64,000 nt of DNA from Gluconacetobacter johannae (GTDB taxonomy: Bacteria; Pseudomonadota; Alphaproteobacteria; Acetobacterales; Acetobacteraceae), in the NCBI RefSeq assembly GCF_025994435.1, contig NZ_BAQK01000025.1, forward strand, positions 43,515 through 107,514, written 5' to 3'. How positions within the stretch are numbered: position 1 is the first letter of the stretch; every line of letters starts with the position of its first letter. Position numbers and translations under genes: made by a program. A model generated the notes under the pieces. It saw only the letters and a list, made by a program, of their open reading frames with translations, was not told the origin of the DNA and did not search any database. Positions 32,942 to 42,290 of this stretch are shown here, in pieces.

Positions 32942-34462
32942 ATGATCGATCACAGCCGAATCCGGAATGCGGCCTTCCGGGCAAAAGTAACGACTGCCGA
33001 GGAGGCTGCTTCCCACATTCGCCCCGGCGCCATGGTCGGCATGAGCGGCTTTACGGGGTCGGGCTACCCCAAGGCCGTCCCCCAGGCGCTGGCGGCGATC
33101 ATGGGCGTCGAGCACGACAAGGGAAATCCGTTTCGCATCCGCCTGTTCACTGGCGCCTCGACAGGGCCGGAACTGGATGGGGCGCTGGCGAAGGTCAATG
33201 GCATCTCGTTCCGCATGCCCTACAATTCGGACGCCACGCTGCGCGGCCTGATTAACAAGGGCGAGGCCGAATATCTCGACATGCATCTCAGCCATGTCGC
33301 CCCGATCGTCTGGCAGGGCTTCTGCGGCGAAATGGACGTCGCGGTCATCGAGGCCGTCGCCATCCGCGAGGACGGCACCATCGTCCCGTCCTCGTCGGTC
33401 GGCAACAACAAGACGTGGATCGAATCCGCGCGCCAGGTGATTATCGAGGTCAACAGCTGGCAGGATGCGGCGCTGGAGGGCATGCACGACATCTGGTACG
33501 GCACCGCCCTGCCGCCCGAGCGCCAGCCGATTCCGTTGCTGCGGCCGGATGACCGGATCGGCCAGACGACGCTACGGGTCGATCCGTCCAAGGTCGTCGC
33601 GGTTGTCGAGACCTTTGCCCCGGACCGTAACGCCCCGTTCTCGCCCCCCGATGCGGCGGCCAAGGCGATTGCCGGCCATCTGATGGAATTCTTCCGCCAT
33701 GAGGTCGCGCGCGGGCGGCTGCCGCAGTCGCTGCTGCCGCTGCAATCCGGCGTGGGCAACGTCGCCAATGCGGTGATGGGTGGCCTGGAGGAAGGCCCGT
33801 TCGAGGATCTGACGGCCTTCACCGAGGTCATTCAGGACGGCATGCTGGGCATGCTGGAGTCCGGCAAGATGCGCGTCGCATCGGCCACGGCATTCTCCCT
33901 CAGCCCCGAGGCCGCCGAATCGCTGAATGCGCGCATGGCCGAATTCCGGTCCAAGATCATCCTGCGGCCGCAGGACATCAGCAATCATCCCGAACTGATC
34001 CGCCGCCTGGGATGCATCGCGATGAACGGGCTGATCGAATCGGACATCTACGGCCACGTCAATTCGACCCAGATCATGGGGTCGCGCGTGCAGAACGGCA
34101 TCGGCGGTTCGGGCGACTTTGCGCGCAACGCCTACATCTCGGTCTTCATGACGCCGTCCACCGCCAAGGGGGGCAAGATCTCGGCGATCGTGCCGATGGC
34201 GTCGCATGTCGATCATATCACGCAGGATTCTCAGGTCCTGGTGACCGAGCAGGGCCTGGCCGACCTGCGCGGCCTGTCGCCCAAGCAGCGCGCGGAAACC
34301 ATCATCAGGAACTGCGCGCATCCCGATTACCGGCCGATGCTGCAGGATTACTTCAAGCGCGCGAAGGAAGGTTCCTACGGCCTGCAATCGCCGCACCTGC
34401 TGAAGGAATCGCTGTCGTGGCACCAGCGGTTCATCGAAACCGGCTCGATGCTGCCGACCTGA
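32942..34462 (+). CDS. aarC: Succinyl-CoA:acetate CoA-transferase
   Basis: 506 residues, the size of Acetobacter aceti AarC. This class I CoA-transferase moves CoA from succinyl-CoA to acetate, giving succinate and acetyl-CoA. It thereby completes the citric acid cycle while detoxifying acetate. The catalytic Glu that forms the glutamyl-CoA thioester is E295 in TAFTEVIQDGML. Other family segments are MSGFTGSGYPKAVP, YNSDATLRGLINKGE and the GSRVQNGIGGSGDFARNAY oxyanion loop. GAGGAAAGG precedes the ATG. It ends at a strong hairpin before the convergent smc. Confidence 0.96.
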   Translation: MIDHSRIRNAAFRAKVTTAEEAASHIRPGAMVGMSGFTGSGYPKAVPQALAAIMGVEHDKGNPFRIRLFTGASTGPELDGALAKVNGISFRMPYNSDATLRGLINKGEAEYLDMHLSHVAPIVWQGFCGEMDVAVIEAVAIREDGTIVPSSSVGNNKTWIESARQVIIEVNSWQDAALEGMHDIWYGTALPPERQPIPLLRPDDRIGQTTLRVDPSKVVAVVETFAPDRNAPFSPPDAAAKAIAGHLMEFFRHEVARGRLPQSLLPLQSGVGNVANAVMGGLEEGPFEDLTAFTEVIQDGMLGMLESGKMRVASATAFSLSPEAAESLNARMAEFRSKIILRPQDISNHPELIRRLGCIAMNGLIESDIYGHVNSTQIMGSRVQNGIGGSGDFARNAYISVFMTPSTAKGGKISAIVPMASHVDHITQDSQVLVTEQGLADLRGLSPKQRAETIIRNCAHPDYRPMLQDYFKRAKEGSYGLQSPHLLKESLSWHQRFIETGSMLPT

Positions 34463-34472
34463 CGGACAGCGC

Positions 34473-34497
34473 CCCCCGACCCCATGCGGGTCGGGGG
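34473..34497. terminator. Hairpin terminator between convergent aarC and smc
   Basis: A perfect 10-pair stem CCCCCGACCC / GGGTCGGGGG (34473-34482 and 34488-34497) with a five-base loop starts 11 bases after the aarC stop. It has no T-run but very high stability and a position suited to both genes. Confidence 0.7.
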
Positions 34498-34525
34498 ATG
34501 CCATCCACGATCGGGGTCCGGGCCC

Positions 34526-37500
34526 TCAGGCCGTGGCGTTCGCCCGGGCCTGTCCGGCCATGGTCGAGGCGTGTTCCAGGTCGACGGACAGGACACGGCT
34601 GACCCCGCGTTCCTGCATCGTCACGCCATAAAGCCGGTCCATATGCGCCATCGTCAGTTGATGGTGCGTGACGACCAGGAAGCGCGTGCCGGCCTCGGCC
34701 ACCATGTCGCCCAGCAGGGCGCAGAACCGGCCTACGTTGGCATCGTCCAGCGGCGCATCCACTTCGTCGAGGACGCAGATCGGTGCGGGGTTGCAGCGGA
34801 ACACCGCGAAGATCAGCGACAGGGCGGTCAATGCCTGCTCGCCGCCCGACAGCAGCGACAGGGTCGCCAGCTTCTTGCCCGGCGGCTGGGCGTAGATTTC
34901 CAAGCCAGCCTGCAACGGATCGTCATTGCCCACCATGCCCAGATGCGCCCGGCCGCCATTGAACATGCGGGCGAACAGGGCCTGGAAATGCTGGTCCACC
35001 TCGGTGAACACCGCCAGCAGCCGCTCGCGCCCCTCGCGGTTCAGGGCGCCGATCGACCCGCGCAGGCGGGCGATGGCGGTTTCCAGCTCGTCCTTTTCGG
35101 TCTGGATGACGGCGATGCGGGTCTCGGCCTCGTCGGCTTCCAGTTCGGCGCGCAGATTGACCGGCCCCATGTCCTCGCGTTCGCGTGCCAGGCGGGCGAT
35201 CTTGCGGCGCAGGCTGCTTTCGGCCGCTTCCGTCAGGTCGGGTGGCACGACGCCGGGCGGTTCGGGCGTTTCGGTCAGAAGCTGGGTCAGGATGGCTTCG
35301 GCCTGTTCGTGCCGCCCTTCGGCGCGCAGCAGACCCTCGCGGGCGGTCGCCAGCGCCGCGTCGGCGTCCCGCCGGCCGGCCTGGGCCTGGGACAGGGCGG
35401 CTTCGGCCGCCGCAAGCGCGCCGGTGGCCGCCTCATGCGCGGCCTCGGCCCGCAGCAGGGCCTCGCGCGTCGTCTCGCGCGTGCGGACGACTTCGTCGGG
35501 CAGGGCGGACAGGCGCGCATGTTCGGCACGGGTGGCGTCCAGCCGTGCAGCGGTTTGCCCGGCCTCGGCGGCGGCGGCGTCGTGCCGGGCGGACCAGTCG
35601 GCGATGGCGTCCCGCAGGCCCGCGAGGCGCGCCTGCGCCGTCTGGTCCTCGCCGGCCAGGGCGGCGCGGCGTTCGCGGGCGGTGTCCTCGGCCTGGCGGG
35701 CCGTCGCCAGCCCCTGGCGCAGGGTCCGGATCTGTTCGGCGATCGCATCCGGGTCGGGCAGGGTCGCCTGTTCCGTGACGATCCGCGCCAGGGTCTGGGC
35801 TGCGTCGTCCCGTTCCTCGGCCAGTGTCGCCAGCCTCGGCGCCTGGGCCTCGATCGCGCTGCGGGTTTCGATCAGGGTGGTCTGAAGGGCGGACTGGGCG
35901 GATTGCGCCTGTTCCAGCGCCTGCTCGGCGTCCAGCCGGTACTGGCGCGCGGCGTCCAGCGCCTGCGTCGTCTGCGCCACCTGCGACTGGGCGGCGGCCA
36001 GGGCGGTTTCGGCGTCCTGGACCGGGGGCAGGCCGGACAGCGCCTGTTCGGCCGCCTGCCGGGCGGCTTCGGCCTGCTCGGCCTCGCGGACGATGCGCTC
36101 CAGTTCGGGGACGATCGTGGCCAGGCGGGTTTCGGCCTCGTCATGGCGGGCCGTGGCGTCTCCGGCGTCGCGCCGGGCGGCCTCGAGCGTCGTTTCGGCC
36201 TGGCGACGGGCCTCGCGGGCCGCGCTTTCCGCCGCCTGCGCGGCCTGTTCCCGCTGGCGGGTGGCGTCATGGTCGTGCCGCAACCGGGCCTCGTCCGGAA
36301 GGTCGGACAGGGCCTGTCGCGCGGCGGCCAGCGCGGCCTCGGATTCGGTCCTGGCCTGGACGGCCTGTTCGTGTTGCGGCAGCACGGTGTCCAGCCGCGC
36401 GCGGACGGTGGCGTCCAGCCGGCTGATCTCGGCTTCGTCCGCGCGGGTCTGGCGCAGGATGGCCTCGATCCGCGTGCGCTCTGCCCGGGCCTGGGTTACG
36501 GCCTCGGCGGCCTGGGCGCGGGCGGATTCGGTCGCGGCCTGATCGGCCTGCGCGGCCGGCAGATCCGCGCGGCGGGCCGCCAGCGCCGCCGTGGTTTCGC
36601 GCAGGCGGTTGCGCTGTTGCAGCAGCAGCGCCGCGCGGCTGGGCAGGCCCGGCGCCAGCCGATAGCCGTCCCAGCGCCAGAAGGCGCCATCGCGGCGCAC
36701 CAGGCTCTGGCCGGGATGCAACTGCACCTGCAACGGCGCGCCATCCTCGCCGTCGGCCAGCAATCCGATGGCGCCCAGCGCCCGGGCCAGGGCCGGCGGG
36801 GCCGTGACCAGCGTGGAGAGCGGCACGGTGCCGTGGCCCGGAAGCCCCTGTGTTGCGATTTCCGGCAGGCGATGCCACAGGCGCGGGGTGTCCGGCTGGA
36901 TCGACGCATCCAGCCCGTCGGCCAGGGCGGCGGCCAGGGCGGCTTCCAGCCCGTCCGGCACCGTGATGTCGTCCACGACCCCCCGGATACCGGCATCGCC
37001 TTCATCGGCTGCCAGCGCCTGTGTCAGCCCGTCGGCCTGGGCCTCGAGCCGCGAGAGGTCGGCCTTGACGTCCGACAGATGCTGCGCCGCCGTGTCGCGT
37101 GCGGCCGTGCGGGCGGCCAGATCGGCCTCGGCGGTGTCCAGCGCCTGCCCGGAGCGGGCGACGTCCTGTTCGGCCTGCTCGCGGGCGACGCGTGCGGCGA
37201 TCAGCCTGTCGGGGTCCACCGCCCCGGCACGGGCCTGCGCCAGGTCGCGGTCCAGCGCCTGGAACCGCGCCACCGCGCGGGTGTGCGCCGATTCGGCGTT
37301 TTGCAGGGCGGAGGCCAGACCGGCGCGCCGGGTTCCGGCCTCCTGCACCCGGGCGCGGGCGTCGATCTGCGCGGCCGACGCGGCCTGCCGGTCCAGTTCC
37401 GCCTGCTCGAGGGCGGCGCGGGCCGTCGCCAGGGCCGATTCGGCCGCCGTCAGCCTGTCGCGCAGGGCGTCGCGCCGATCCTGCGCGACCTGCTGCGACA

Positions 37501-39064
37501 GCGCGTCGGCCTGGCGGCGTTGCAGGGCCTCCTGTTGCCTGTGCAGGGCGGTCGCACGTTCCGCTGTCTGGGTCAGGCTCTGTCGCGCGTCGCCGTGCAG
37601 GCGTCGGGCCTCGGCGGCCGCGTTGCGGGCCAGGTCGGCCGCCAGTACGGCGTCGGCCTGCGCCTGTGTGGCCTGTTCCAGCCCGGTCCGCGCCTGCGCC
37701 AGCGTTTCGGACGCCACGGCCAGGGCGGCGGCGTGGGCGTCCAGCGTGTCCTGGTCGGGAAGGGACTGGCGTAGCGTGTCCAGTTGCGCCGCCAACTGTC
37801 CGTATTGCGTCTCCAGGCGCTGATGGCGGGCCAGGGCGTCCCGGTGGGCCTCGGCGGTCTGGCGGATGCGGCTGTGCGTGGTGCCGGCGTCGGCGGTGGC
37901 GCGTTCCAGCGTGTCTTCGGCGGCGCGGACGCCGGCCGTCGCTGCCTGCAATGCCGCATCGGCGTCGGCGATATCGGCCGGCAGGGTGGCCAGCCGTGTC
38001 TCGATGGCGTGACGTTCCGCCTGAAGGCGCGACACATTGTCCTGCGCGTCGGTCTGCCGGGCCTGGGCGGCCTGATGGTCGCTTTCGCCCTGGCGGAGGC
38101 GTTCGGTGGCCGCCGAGGCCGCCTCGGCGGCGCGGTGTTCTTCCTGCGCGATGCCTTCGGCGATCAGTTTCTGGCGTTCCAGCACCGTACGGCTTTCGTC
38201 CGTCCGGGTCCGCAGGGCGGGAATGTCGCGATTGGCCTCGAATTCCGCGATGACGGCGCTTTCGGCCGATTCCTCAGCCTGGGTCAGGGCCTGGCGGGCC
38301 TGGCGGGCGGTGGCCCCCGCACGTTCGACCGCCAGCCGGGCGCGGGCATGCAGCAGGGCCAGCAGCGTGGTTTCGGCCTCGCGCAGGCCGGAGGATATCT
38401 CGCGGTAGCGGCGGGCCTGCTGCGACTGGTCGCGCAGATTGTCCAGATGGCCTTCCAACTGCACGCGCAGGTCGTCGGCGCGCGACAGATTGGTTTCGGT
38501 GGCGCGCAGCTTCAGTTCCGCCTCGTGCCGGCGGGCGTGCAGGCCGGTGATCCCGGCGGCTTCCTCGAGGATCGAACGCCGTTCCTCGGGCCGGGCGTTG
38601 ACCAGGGCCGAAACACGTCCCTGGCTGACCATGGCAGAGGACCGCGCGCCGGACGCCAGGTCGGCGAACAGGGTCTGCACGTCGCGCGCGCGAATGGGCT
38701 TGCTGTTGACGCGGTAGTCGCTGCCGGCCCCGCGTTCGGCGCGCCGGCTGATCTGCAATTCGTCCTGGTCGTGCAGCGGCGGCGGGGCAATGCCGGTCGT
38801 GCCTTCCAGCGTCAGCGTGACCTCGGCCAGGTTGCGCGCCGCGCGGGCGGCTGTCCCGGCGAAGATCAGGTCGTCCATTTCCCCGCCGCGCAGCGACCGG
38901 GCGGAGGATTCGCCCATCGCCCAGCGCAGGGCCTCGACGACGTTGGACTTGCCGCACCCGTTCGGGCCGACGATGCCCGTCAGCCCCGGCAGGATTTCGA
39001 CCGAAACGGGGTCGGCGAAGCTCTTGAACCCGACGATACGCAGCCGGACGAAACGGGCGGTCAT
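34526..39064 (-). CDS. smc: Chromosome segregation protein SMC (unusually long)
   Basis: 1512 residues; typical bacterial SMCs have about 1150-1200. The N-terminal ATPase head has Walker A GPNGCGKSN at residues 33-41 near KSFADPV. The C-terminal head has the signature LSGGEQALTAL (about residue 1400) and Walker B VLDEVDAPLDD (about 1430). A hinge-like globular part lies near residues 685-790 (DEGDAGIRGVVDDI to WRWDGYRLAPG). Between them run two very long Ala/Arg/Gln/Glu-rich coiled coils of roughly 500 residues each. SMC compacts and separates chromosomes with ScpA and ScpB, which are not in this window. It is 16 bases downstream of the dsbA-like gene, so probably co-transcribed with it. Confidence 0.95.
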   Translation of the reverse strand: MTARFVRLRIVGFKSFADPVSVEILPGLTGIVGPNGCGKSNVVEALRWAMGESSARSLRGGEMDDLIFAGTAARAARNLAEVTLTLEGTTGIAPPPLHDQDELQISRRAERGAGSDYRVNSKPIRARDVQTLFADLASGARSSAMVSQGRVSALVNARPEERRSILEEAAGITGLHARRHEAELKLRATETNLSRADDLRVQLEGHLDNLRDQSQQARRYREISSGLREAETTLLALLHARARLAVERAGATARQARQALTQAEESAESAVIAEFEANRDIPALRTRTDESRTVLERQKLIAEGIAQEEHRAAEAASAATERLRQGESDHQAAQARQTDAQDNVSRLQAERHAIETRLATLPADIADADAALQAATAGVRAAEDTLERATADAGTTHSRIRQTAEAHRDALARHQRLETQYGQLAAQLDTLRQSLPDQDTLDAHAAALAVASETLAQARTGLEQATQAQADAVLAADLARNAAAEARRLHGDARQSLTQTAERATALHRQQEALQRRQADALSQQVAQDRRDALRDRLTAAESALATARAALEQAELDRQAASAAQIDARARVQEAGTRRAGLASALQNAESAHTRAVARFQALDRDLAQARAGAVDPDRLIAARVAREQAEQDVARSGQALDTAEADLAARTAARDTAAQHLSDVKADLSRLEAQADGLTQALAADEGDAGIRGVVDDITVPDGLEAALAAALADGLDASIQPDTPRLWHRLPEIATQGLPGHGTVPLSTLVTAPPALARALGAIGLLADGEDGAPLQVQLHPGQSLVRRDGAFWRWDGYRLAPGLPSRAALLLQQRNRLRETTAALAARRADLPAAQADQAATESARAQAAEAVTQARAERTRIEAILRQTRADEAEISRLDATVRARLDTVLPQHEQAVQARTESEAALAAARQALSDLPDEARLRHDHDATRQREQAAQAAESAAREARRQAETTLEAARRDAGDATARHDEAETRLATIVPELERIVREAEQAEAARQAAEQALSGLPPVQDAETALAAAQSQVAQTTQALDAARQYRLDAEQALEQAQSAQSALQTTLIETRSAIEAQAPRLATLAEERDDAAQTLARIVTEQATLPDPDAIAEQIRTLRQGLATARQAEDTARERRAALAGEDQTAQARLAGLRDAIADWSARHDAAAAEAGQTAARLDATRAEHARLSALPDEVVRTRETTREALLRAEAAHEAATGALAAAEAALSQAQAGRRDADAALATAREGLLRAEGRHEQAEAILTQLLTETPEPPGVVPPDLTEAAESSLRRKIARLAREREDMGPVNLRAELEADEAETRIAVIQTEKDELETAIARLRGSIGALNREGRERLLAVFTEVDQHFQALFARMFNGGRAHLGMVGNDDPLQAGLEIYAQPPGKKLATLSLLSGGEQALTALSLIFAVFRCNPAPICVLDEVDAPLDDANVGRFCALLGDMVAEAGTRFLVVTHHQLTMAHMDRLYGVTMQERGVSRVLSVDLEHASTMAGQARANATA

Positions 39065-39080
39065 GGAACCGGAAGCCGGA

Positions 39081-39701
39081 TCAGGCGGCCGAGGCGACCT
39101 GCTGGGCGAAGGCGTCGTAGGTCATTTCCTGCCCGATCTGGACCTTGTCGTTGAAGCGGAAGGTCGGCGTGCCCTCGATCTTGTAGAGCGCCTGCGCGCG
39201 GTTTTCCTCGTCCATGATGGCCTGGCGCAGCGTGTCGTCGGCGACCGTCTTCTGGAACAGGTCGGCCGGCATGCCGGCCAGCGCGGCCATCTTCTGCAAC
39301 TCGTCCTGCGGATTGACGTCGCGCGCGAAGGCCCAGCGGTCCTGGCTGGACAGCAGTGACAGCACGAAGGGCTCGTACCGTTCCGGCGGCAGGGTGCGGG
39401 CGACCATGGCGGCCATCAGGGCGATCTGGTCGAGGGGGAAATCGCGGAAGATGTAATAGACCTTCCCGGTGTCGATCAGCTTGGTCCGGACCTCGGGGAA
39501 GACTTCGGACGCGAAGCGCGCGCAATGGGTGCAGGTGAGGGAAAACCATTCCTCGACATGAACGCGGGCGGCGGGGTTGCCCGCCGCGCGGACGGACATG
39601 CGCGGATCGGTGGCCGCCCGGGCCGTGCCGGCGACCAGCTGCGGCCCGAACAGCAGGGCGGGGGTCGCGGTTGCAAGCAGGGTGCGGCGCGTAACGGACA
39701 T
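39081..39701 (-). CDS. DsbA-family periplasmic thiol:disulfide oxidoreductase
   Basis: 206 residues. A twin-arginine-like signal (VTRRTLLATATPALLFG, cleavage near ARA-AT at residue 29-30) leads to a thioredoxin-fold domain. The active site is C57-T-H-C60 in SLTCTHCARF, and the cis-Pro loop is IEGTPTFRF. The DsbA-type helical insert lies between them. It introduces or isomerises disulfides in the periplasm. The short DsbA class is common next to smc in alphaproteobacteria. The light chain of the amine dehydrogenase in this window needs six disulfides, but nothing links the two genes beyond presence. Confidence 0.9.
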   Translation of the reverse strand: MSVTRRTLLATATPALLFGPQLVAGTARAATDPRMSVRAAGNPAARVHVEEWFSLTCTHCARFASEVFPEVRTKLIDTGKVYYIFRDFPLDQIALMAAMVARTLPPERYEPFVLSLLSSQDRWAFARDVNPQDELQKMAALAGMPADLFQKTVADDTLRQAIMDEENRAQALYKIEGTPTFRFNDKVQIGQEMTYDAFAQQVASAA

Positions 39702-39775
39702 GGCTGAACGGTCTCCGGCAGGCTGGGACGAAGGGGTCGCGTGAAAGGGGACAGAGCCCACAAAGCGCGTGAACG

Positions 39776-40774
39776 TCAAGGTGCGCGCGTAACGGCGGCC
39801 AGCGACGGCGTGGTCGCCCCGGTCGGCCGCCCGGCCCACCATGCCGACAGGGCCGAGCCCGAGATATTGTGCCATACTGAAAAGATCGCCCCCGGCAACG
39901 CGGCCAGCGGGCCGAAATACAGGCGCCCCAGCGTGGCGGCCAGGCCGGAATTCTGCATGCCGACCTCGATCGCCAACGTCCGGCAGGTGCTTTCGTCCAG
40001 GCGCAGCAGGCGGCCGCCCCAATAGCCGCCCAGCAGGCCGATGCCGTTGTGCAGCACCACGGCCAGCAGGATCACCGGTCCGGCAAAACCCAGCGCCGGG
40101 CGCGTCGCCGCGACGATGGAGCCGATGATCGCCATGATCGCCACCATGGCGACCAGCGGCAAGGCGGGCTCGACGCGCCGGACCAGGCGGCCGGCGAAGG
40201 CATTGACCGCGACGCCGCCGATGACGGGCAGGGCGACCAGTTCGACGATGCTACGCAGCAGGCCCCAGACATTCACCGCGACGTCGGTCGAGACATACAG
40301 GCGGGTCAGGAACGGGGTGGCGACGATGCCCACCAGGGTCGAGAGCGTGCTGATGCTGACGGATAGCGCGACATCCCCCCGGGCAAGATAGATCATGACG
40401 TTCGACGCGGTTCCGCTGGAGACGCTGCCGACCAGGATCATGCCGACCCTGAGGGCGGGGGGCATGTCCAGCAGCCACGACACCAGCCACGCCGCCAGCG
40501 GCATGACGGTGTAATGCAGCCCGATCCCGGCCAGGACCGGCGCGGGACGCACGGCGATGCGCCGGAAATCCGCCGCCGTCAGCGTGACCCCCATCGTGAA
40601 CATGACGAAGGCCAGCAGCGGCGTGATCGCGGGCGACAGGGCCAGAAACGGCCCCGGCGCGCCGATCGCGGCGGCCGAGACCAGGATCGCCCACAGGGGA
40701 AACAGGCGGGTGAGGATCTGCAAGAATGAGGGTCCGCGTGTGGGGGCCGGACGAGCGCGCGCCCGGCCGGCCAT
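39776..40774 (-). CDS. BASS-family (bile acid:sodium symporter-like) transporter
   Basis: 332 residues with about ten hydrophobic segments covering almost the whole protein. Family motifs are ALSPAITPLLAFVMFTMGVTL and the crossover segments SVSSGTASNVMIYLARGD and EVGMQNSGLAATL, the two Na+-site regions of BASS/SBF proteins. Members move organic anions such as pantoate, pyruvate or other carboxylates with Na+. The substrate is not readable. It stands 74 bases upstream of the dsbA-like gene and just downstream of corC. Confidence 0.9.
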   Translation of the reverse strand: MAGRARARPAPTRGPSFLQILTRLFPLWAILVSAAAIGAPGPFLALSPAITPLLAFVMFTMGVTLTAADFRRIAVRPAPVLAGIGLHYTVMPLAAWLVSWLLDMPPALRVGMILVGSVSSGTASNVMIYLARGDVALSVSISTLSTLVGIVATPFLTRLYVSTDVAVNVWGLLRSIVELVALPVIGGVAVNAFAGRLVRRVEPALPLVAMVAIMAIIGSIVAATRPALGFAGPVILLAVVLHNGIGLLGGYWGGRLLRLDESTCRTLAIEVGMQNSGLAATLGRLYFGPLAALPGAIFSVWHNISGSALSAWWAGRPTGATTPSLAAVTRAP

Positions 40775-40779
40775 AGGGA

Positions 40780-41721
40780 TCAGGGGGGCGGGACCGGCGG
40801 CGTGGGCAGCCGGACGCGCACCTTGCGGATATGCAGCGAATCGGCGTCCAGCACCCGGAAGACCAGGCCGCTGCCGTGGGTCAGGACCTCGCCGCGCGTC
40901 GGCACGTGCCCTGCGAGGAAGAAGACCAGTCCGCCGACCGTCTCGATTTCCGCCTCGCGCTCGGCTTCGGTCAGGATCGGGCCCATGCGGGCCTCGAACT
41001 GCGCCACCGGCATCCGGGCATCGACGTCGAACGTGCCGTCCGGACGTTCCTGGATCAGCACGGCGGTCGGTTCGTCATGTTCGTCGGAAATGTCGCCGAC
41101 GATGGTCTCCACCAGATCCTCGATCGTCACCAGGCCATCGACGCCGCCGTATTCGTCGATGACCAGCGCCAGATGGACGCGCCGCTGGCGCATCTGCAAC
41201 AGCAGGTCCAGCACCGGGATCTGCGGCGCCACCATCAGGGGCTGGCGCAACAGGGACTCGACATTGAAGGCTTCGCTGGTGCCGGCGTAGGCGATCAGAT
41301 CCTTCACGTGGATCATGCCGACGATGTCGTCCAACTGTTCGCGGTAGACGGGCATGCGGGAATGGTTTTCCCGCCGCATCAGCGCCAGCGCGTCGTCCAG
41401 GCTCAGGGCCACCGGCATCGCCACGATGTCGGCGCGGGGGATCATCACGTCGTCGGCGGTGATCCCGCGCAGGCGCAGCACATTGGCGATCAGCGCGCGT
41501 TCCTGACGGTCCAGTTCCGAGGCCTCGCCGTTGCCGTCGCCTTCGGCCTCGTCGGCTTCCTGAACCAGGGCGGCGATCGAATGGCGCAGCCCCTGTTCGA
41601 CCCGCCGTCGCCCGAACAGCGCGCGCAGGCCGCGGCTGCGCGGTCTGGCGGCCGGCGCGGCGTCGTCGGCCCGGGCCGACCCGTTCTCGGGCGGGGCCGG
41701 GTCGGGCGGAGGGCGGTTCAT
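40780..41721 (-). CDS. corC: CorC/HlyC-family CBS-domain protein
   Basis: 313 residues from the ATG at 41721, which overlaps the ybeY stop (ATGA). An acidic, Pro-rich N-terminal tail is followed by a CBS pair (MIPRADIVAMPVALSLDDAL to VDGLVTIEDLVETIVGDI). A C-terminal transporter-associated CorC domain follows, ending SLHIRKVRVRLP. It lacks the N-terminal membrane domain of the longer hemolysin-like proteins, so it matches soluble CorC (YbeX), linked to Mg2+/Co2+ efflux and ribosome function in E. coli. It is the last of the miaB-phoH-ybeY-corC operon. Confidence 0.92.
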   Translation of the reverse strand: MNRPPPDPAPPENGSARADDAAPAARPRSRGLRALFGRRRVEQGLRHSIAALVQEADEAEGDGNGEASELDRQERALIANVLRLRGITADDVMIPRADIVAMPVALSLDDALALMRRENHSRMPVYREQLDDIVGMIHVKDLIAYAGTSEAFNVESLLRQPLMVAPQIPVLDLLLQMRQRRVHLALVIDEYGGVDGLVTIEDLVETIVGDISDEHDEPTAVLIQERPDGTFDVDARMPVAQFEARMGPILTEAEREAEIETVGGLVFFLAGHVPTRGEVLTHGSGLVFRVLDADSLHIRKVRVRLPTPPVPPP

Positions 41722-42290
41722 TGGTCGCCCCCCGCCATGCCGGCCCGGTTTTTCCACGGGTTCGGGACGGCGAGACGTCCGAGAATCCGGGATTCCTCCA
41801 TTTCCATCTGTCGCGCCTCGCCGGCCTGGTGATGGTCATGGCCGCGCAGATGCAGGATCCCGTGGACCACCAGGTGCATCAGATGATGGCGGATCGGGCG
41901 GCCGGCGGCCCTGGCCTCGCGCCGGACGGTGTCCAGCGCGATCATGACGTCGCCCCCCGGCTGCCCGGCCGGGTATTCGAACGTCAGCACATTGGTCGGC
42001 TTGTTCTTGTTCCGGTGCCGGGCGTTCAGCCGCCGGATGGCGCGATCGCTGTCCAGCACGATGGTGATGGGCGCCGGTCCGCCGGCCTCCCACGCCGCCC
42101 GGACGGCACGCTGGACAAGCGCCCCCACCCGGGGGACGGCGCCATGCCAGCGCGGATCGGCCACGATCACGTCGACTTCCGCCTCGTCACGAGGCAAAGG
42201 GGGGGAAAAGCCGACGGCCGGACCGGCCATCGGCGATATTTCCGGGACTCCGTCAGGACTGGCGGAGTTCTGGCTACTTCGAGGTTCCAT
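41718..42290 (-). CDS. ybeY: Endoribonuclease YbeY
   Basis: 190 residues from the ATG at 42290, which overlaps the end of phoH by 17 bases and has GGGAG four bases upstream; 42230 is an alternative. The zinc-binding signature is complete: VHGILHLRGHDH. The preceding NKNKPTNVLTFEYP segment is family-typical. YbeY is needed for 16S rRNA 3' maturation and ribosome quality control. The C-terminal extension after the zinc motif is short, ending AGMAGGDQ. Confidence 0.93.
   Translation of the reverse strand: MEPRSSQNSASPDGVPEISPMAGPAVGFSPPLPRDEAEVDVIVADPRWHGAVPRVGALVQRAVRAAWEAGGPAPITIVLDSDRAIRRLNARHRNKNKPTNVLTFEYPAGQPGGDVMIALDTVRREARAAGRPIRHHLMHLVVHGILHLRGHDHHQAGEARQMEMEESRILGRLAVPNPWKNRAGMAGGDQ

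Noticed and set aside
34484..37774. Plus-strand frame of about 1,100 codons opposite smc
   Set aside because: Antisense of the coiled-coil arms of SMC. The Gly/Arg/Gln repeats are the complement of Ala/Gln/Glu-rich heptads.
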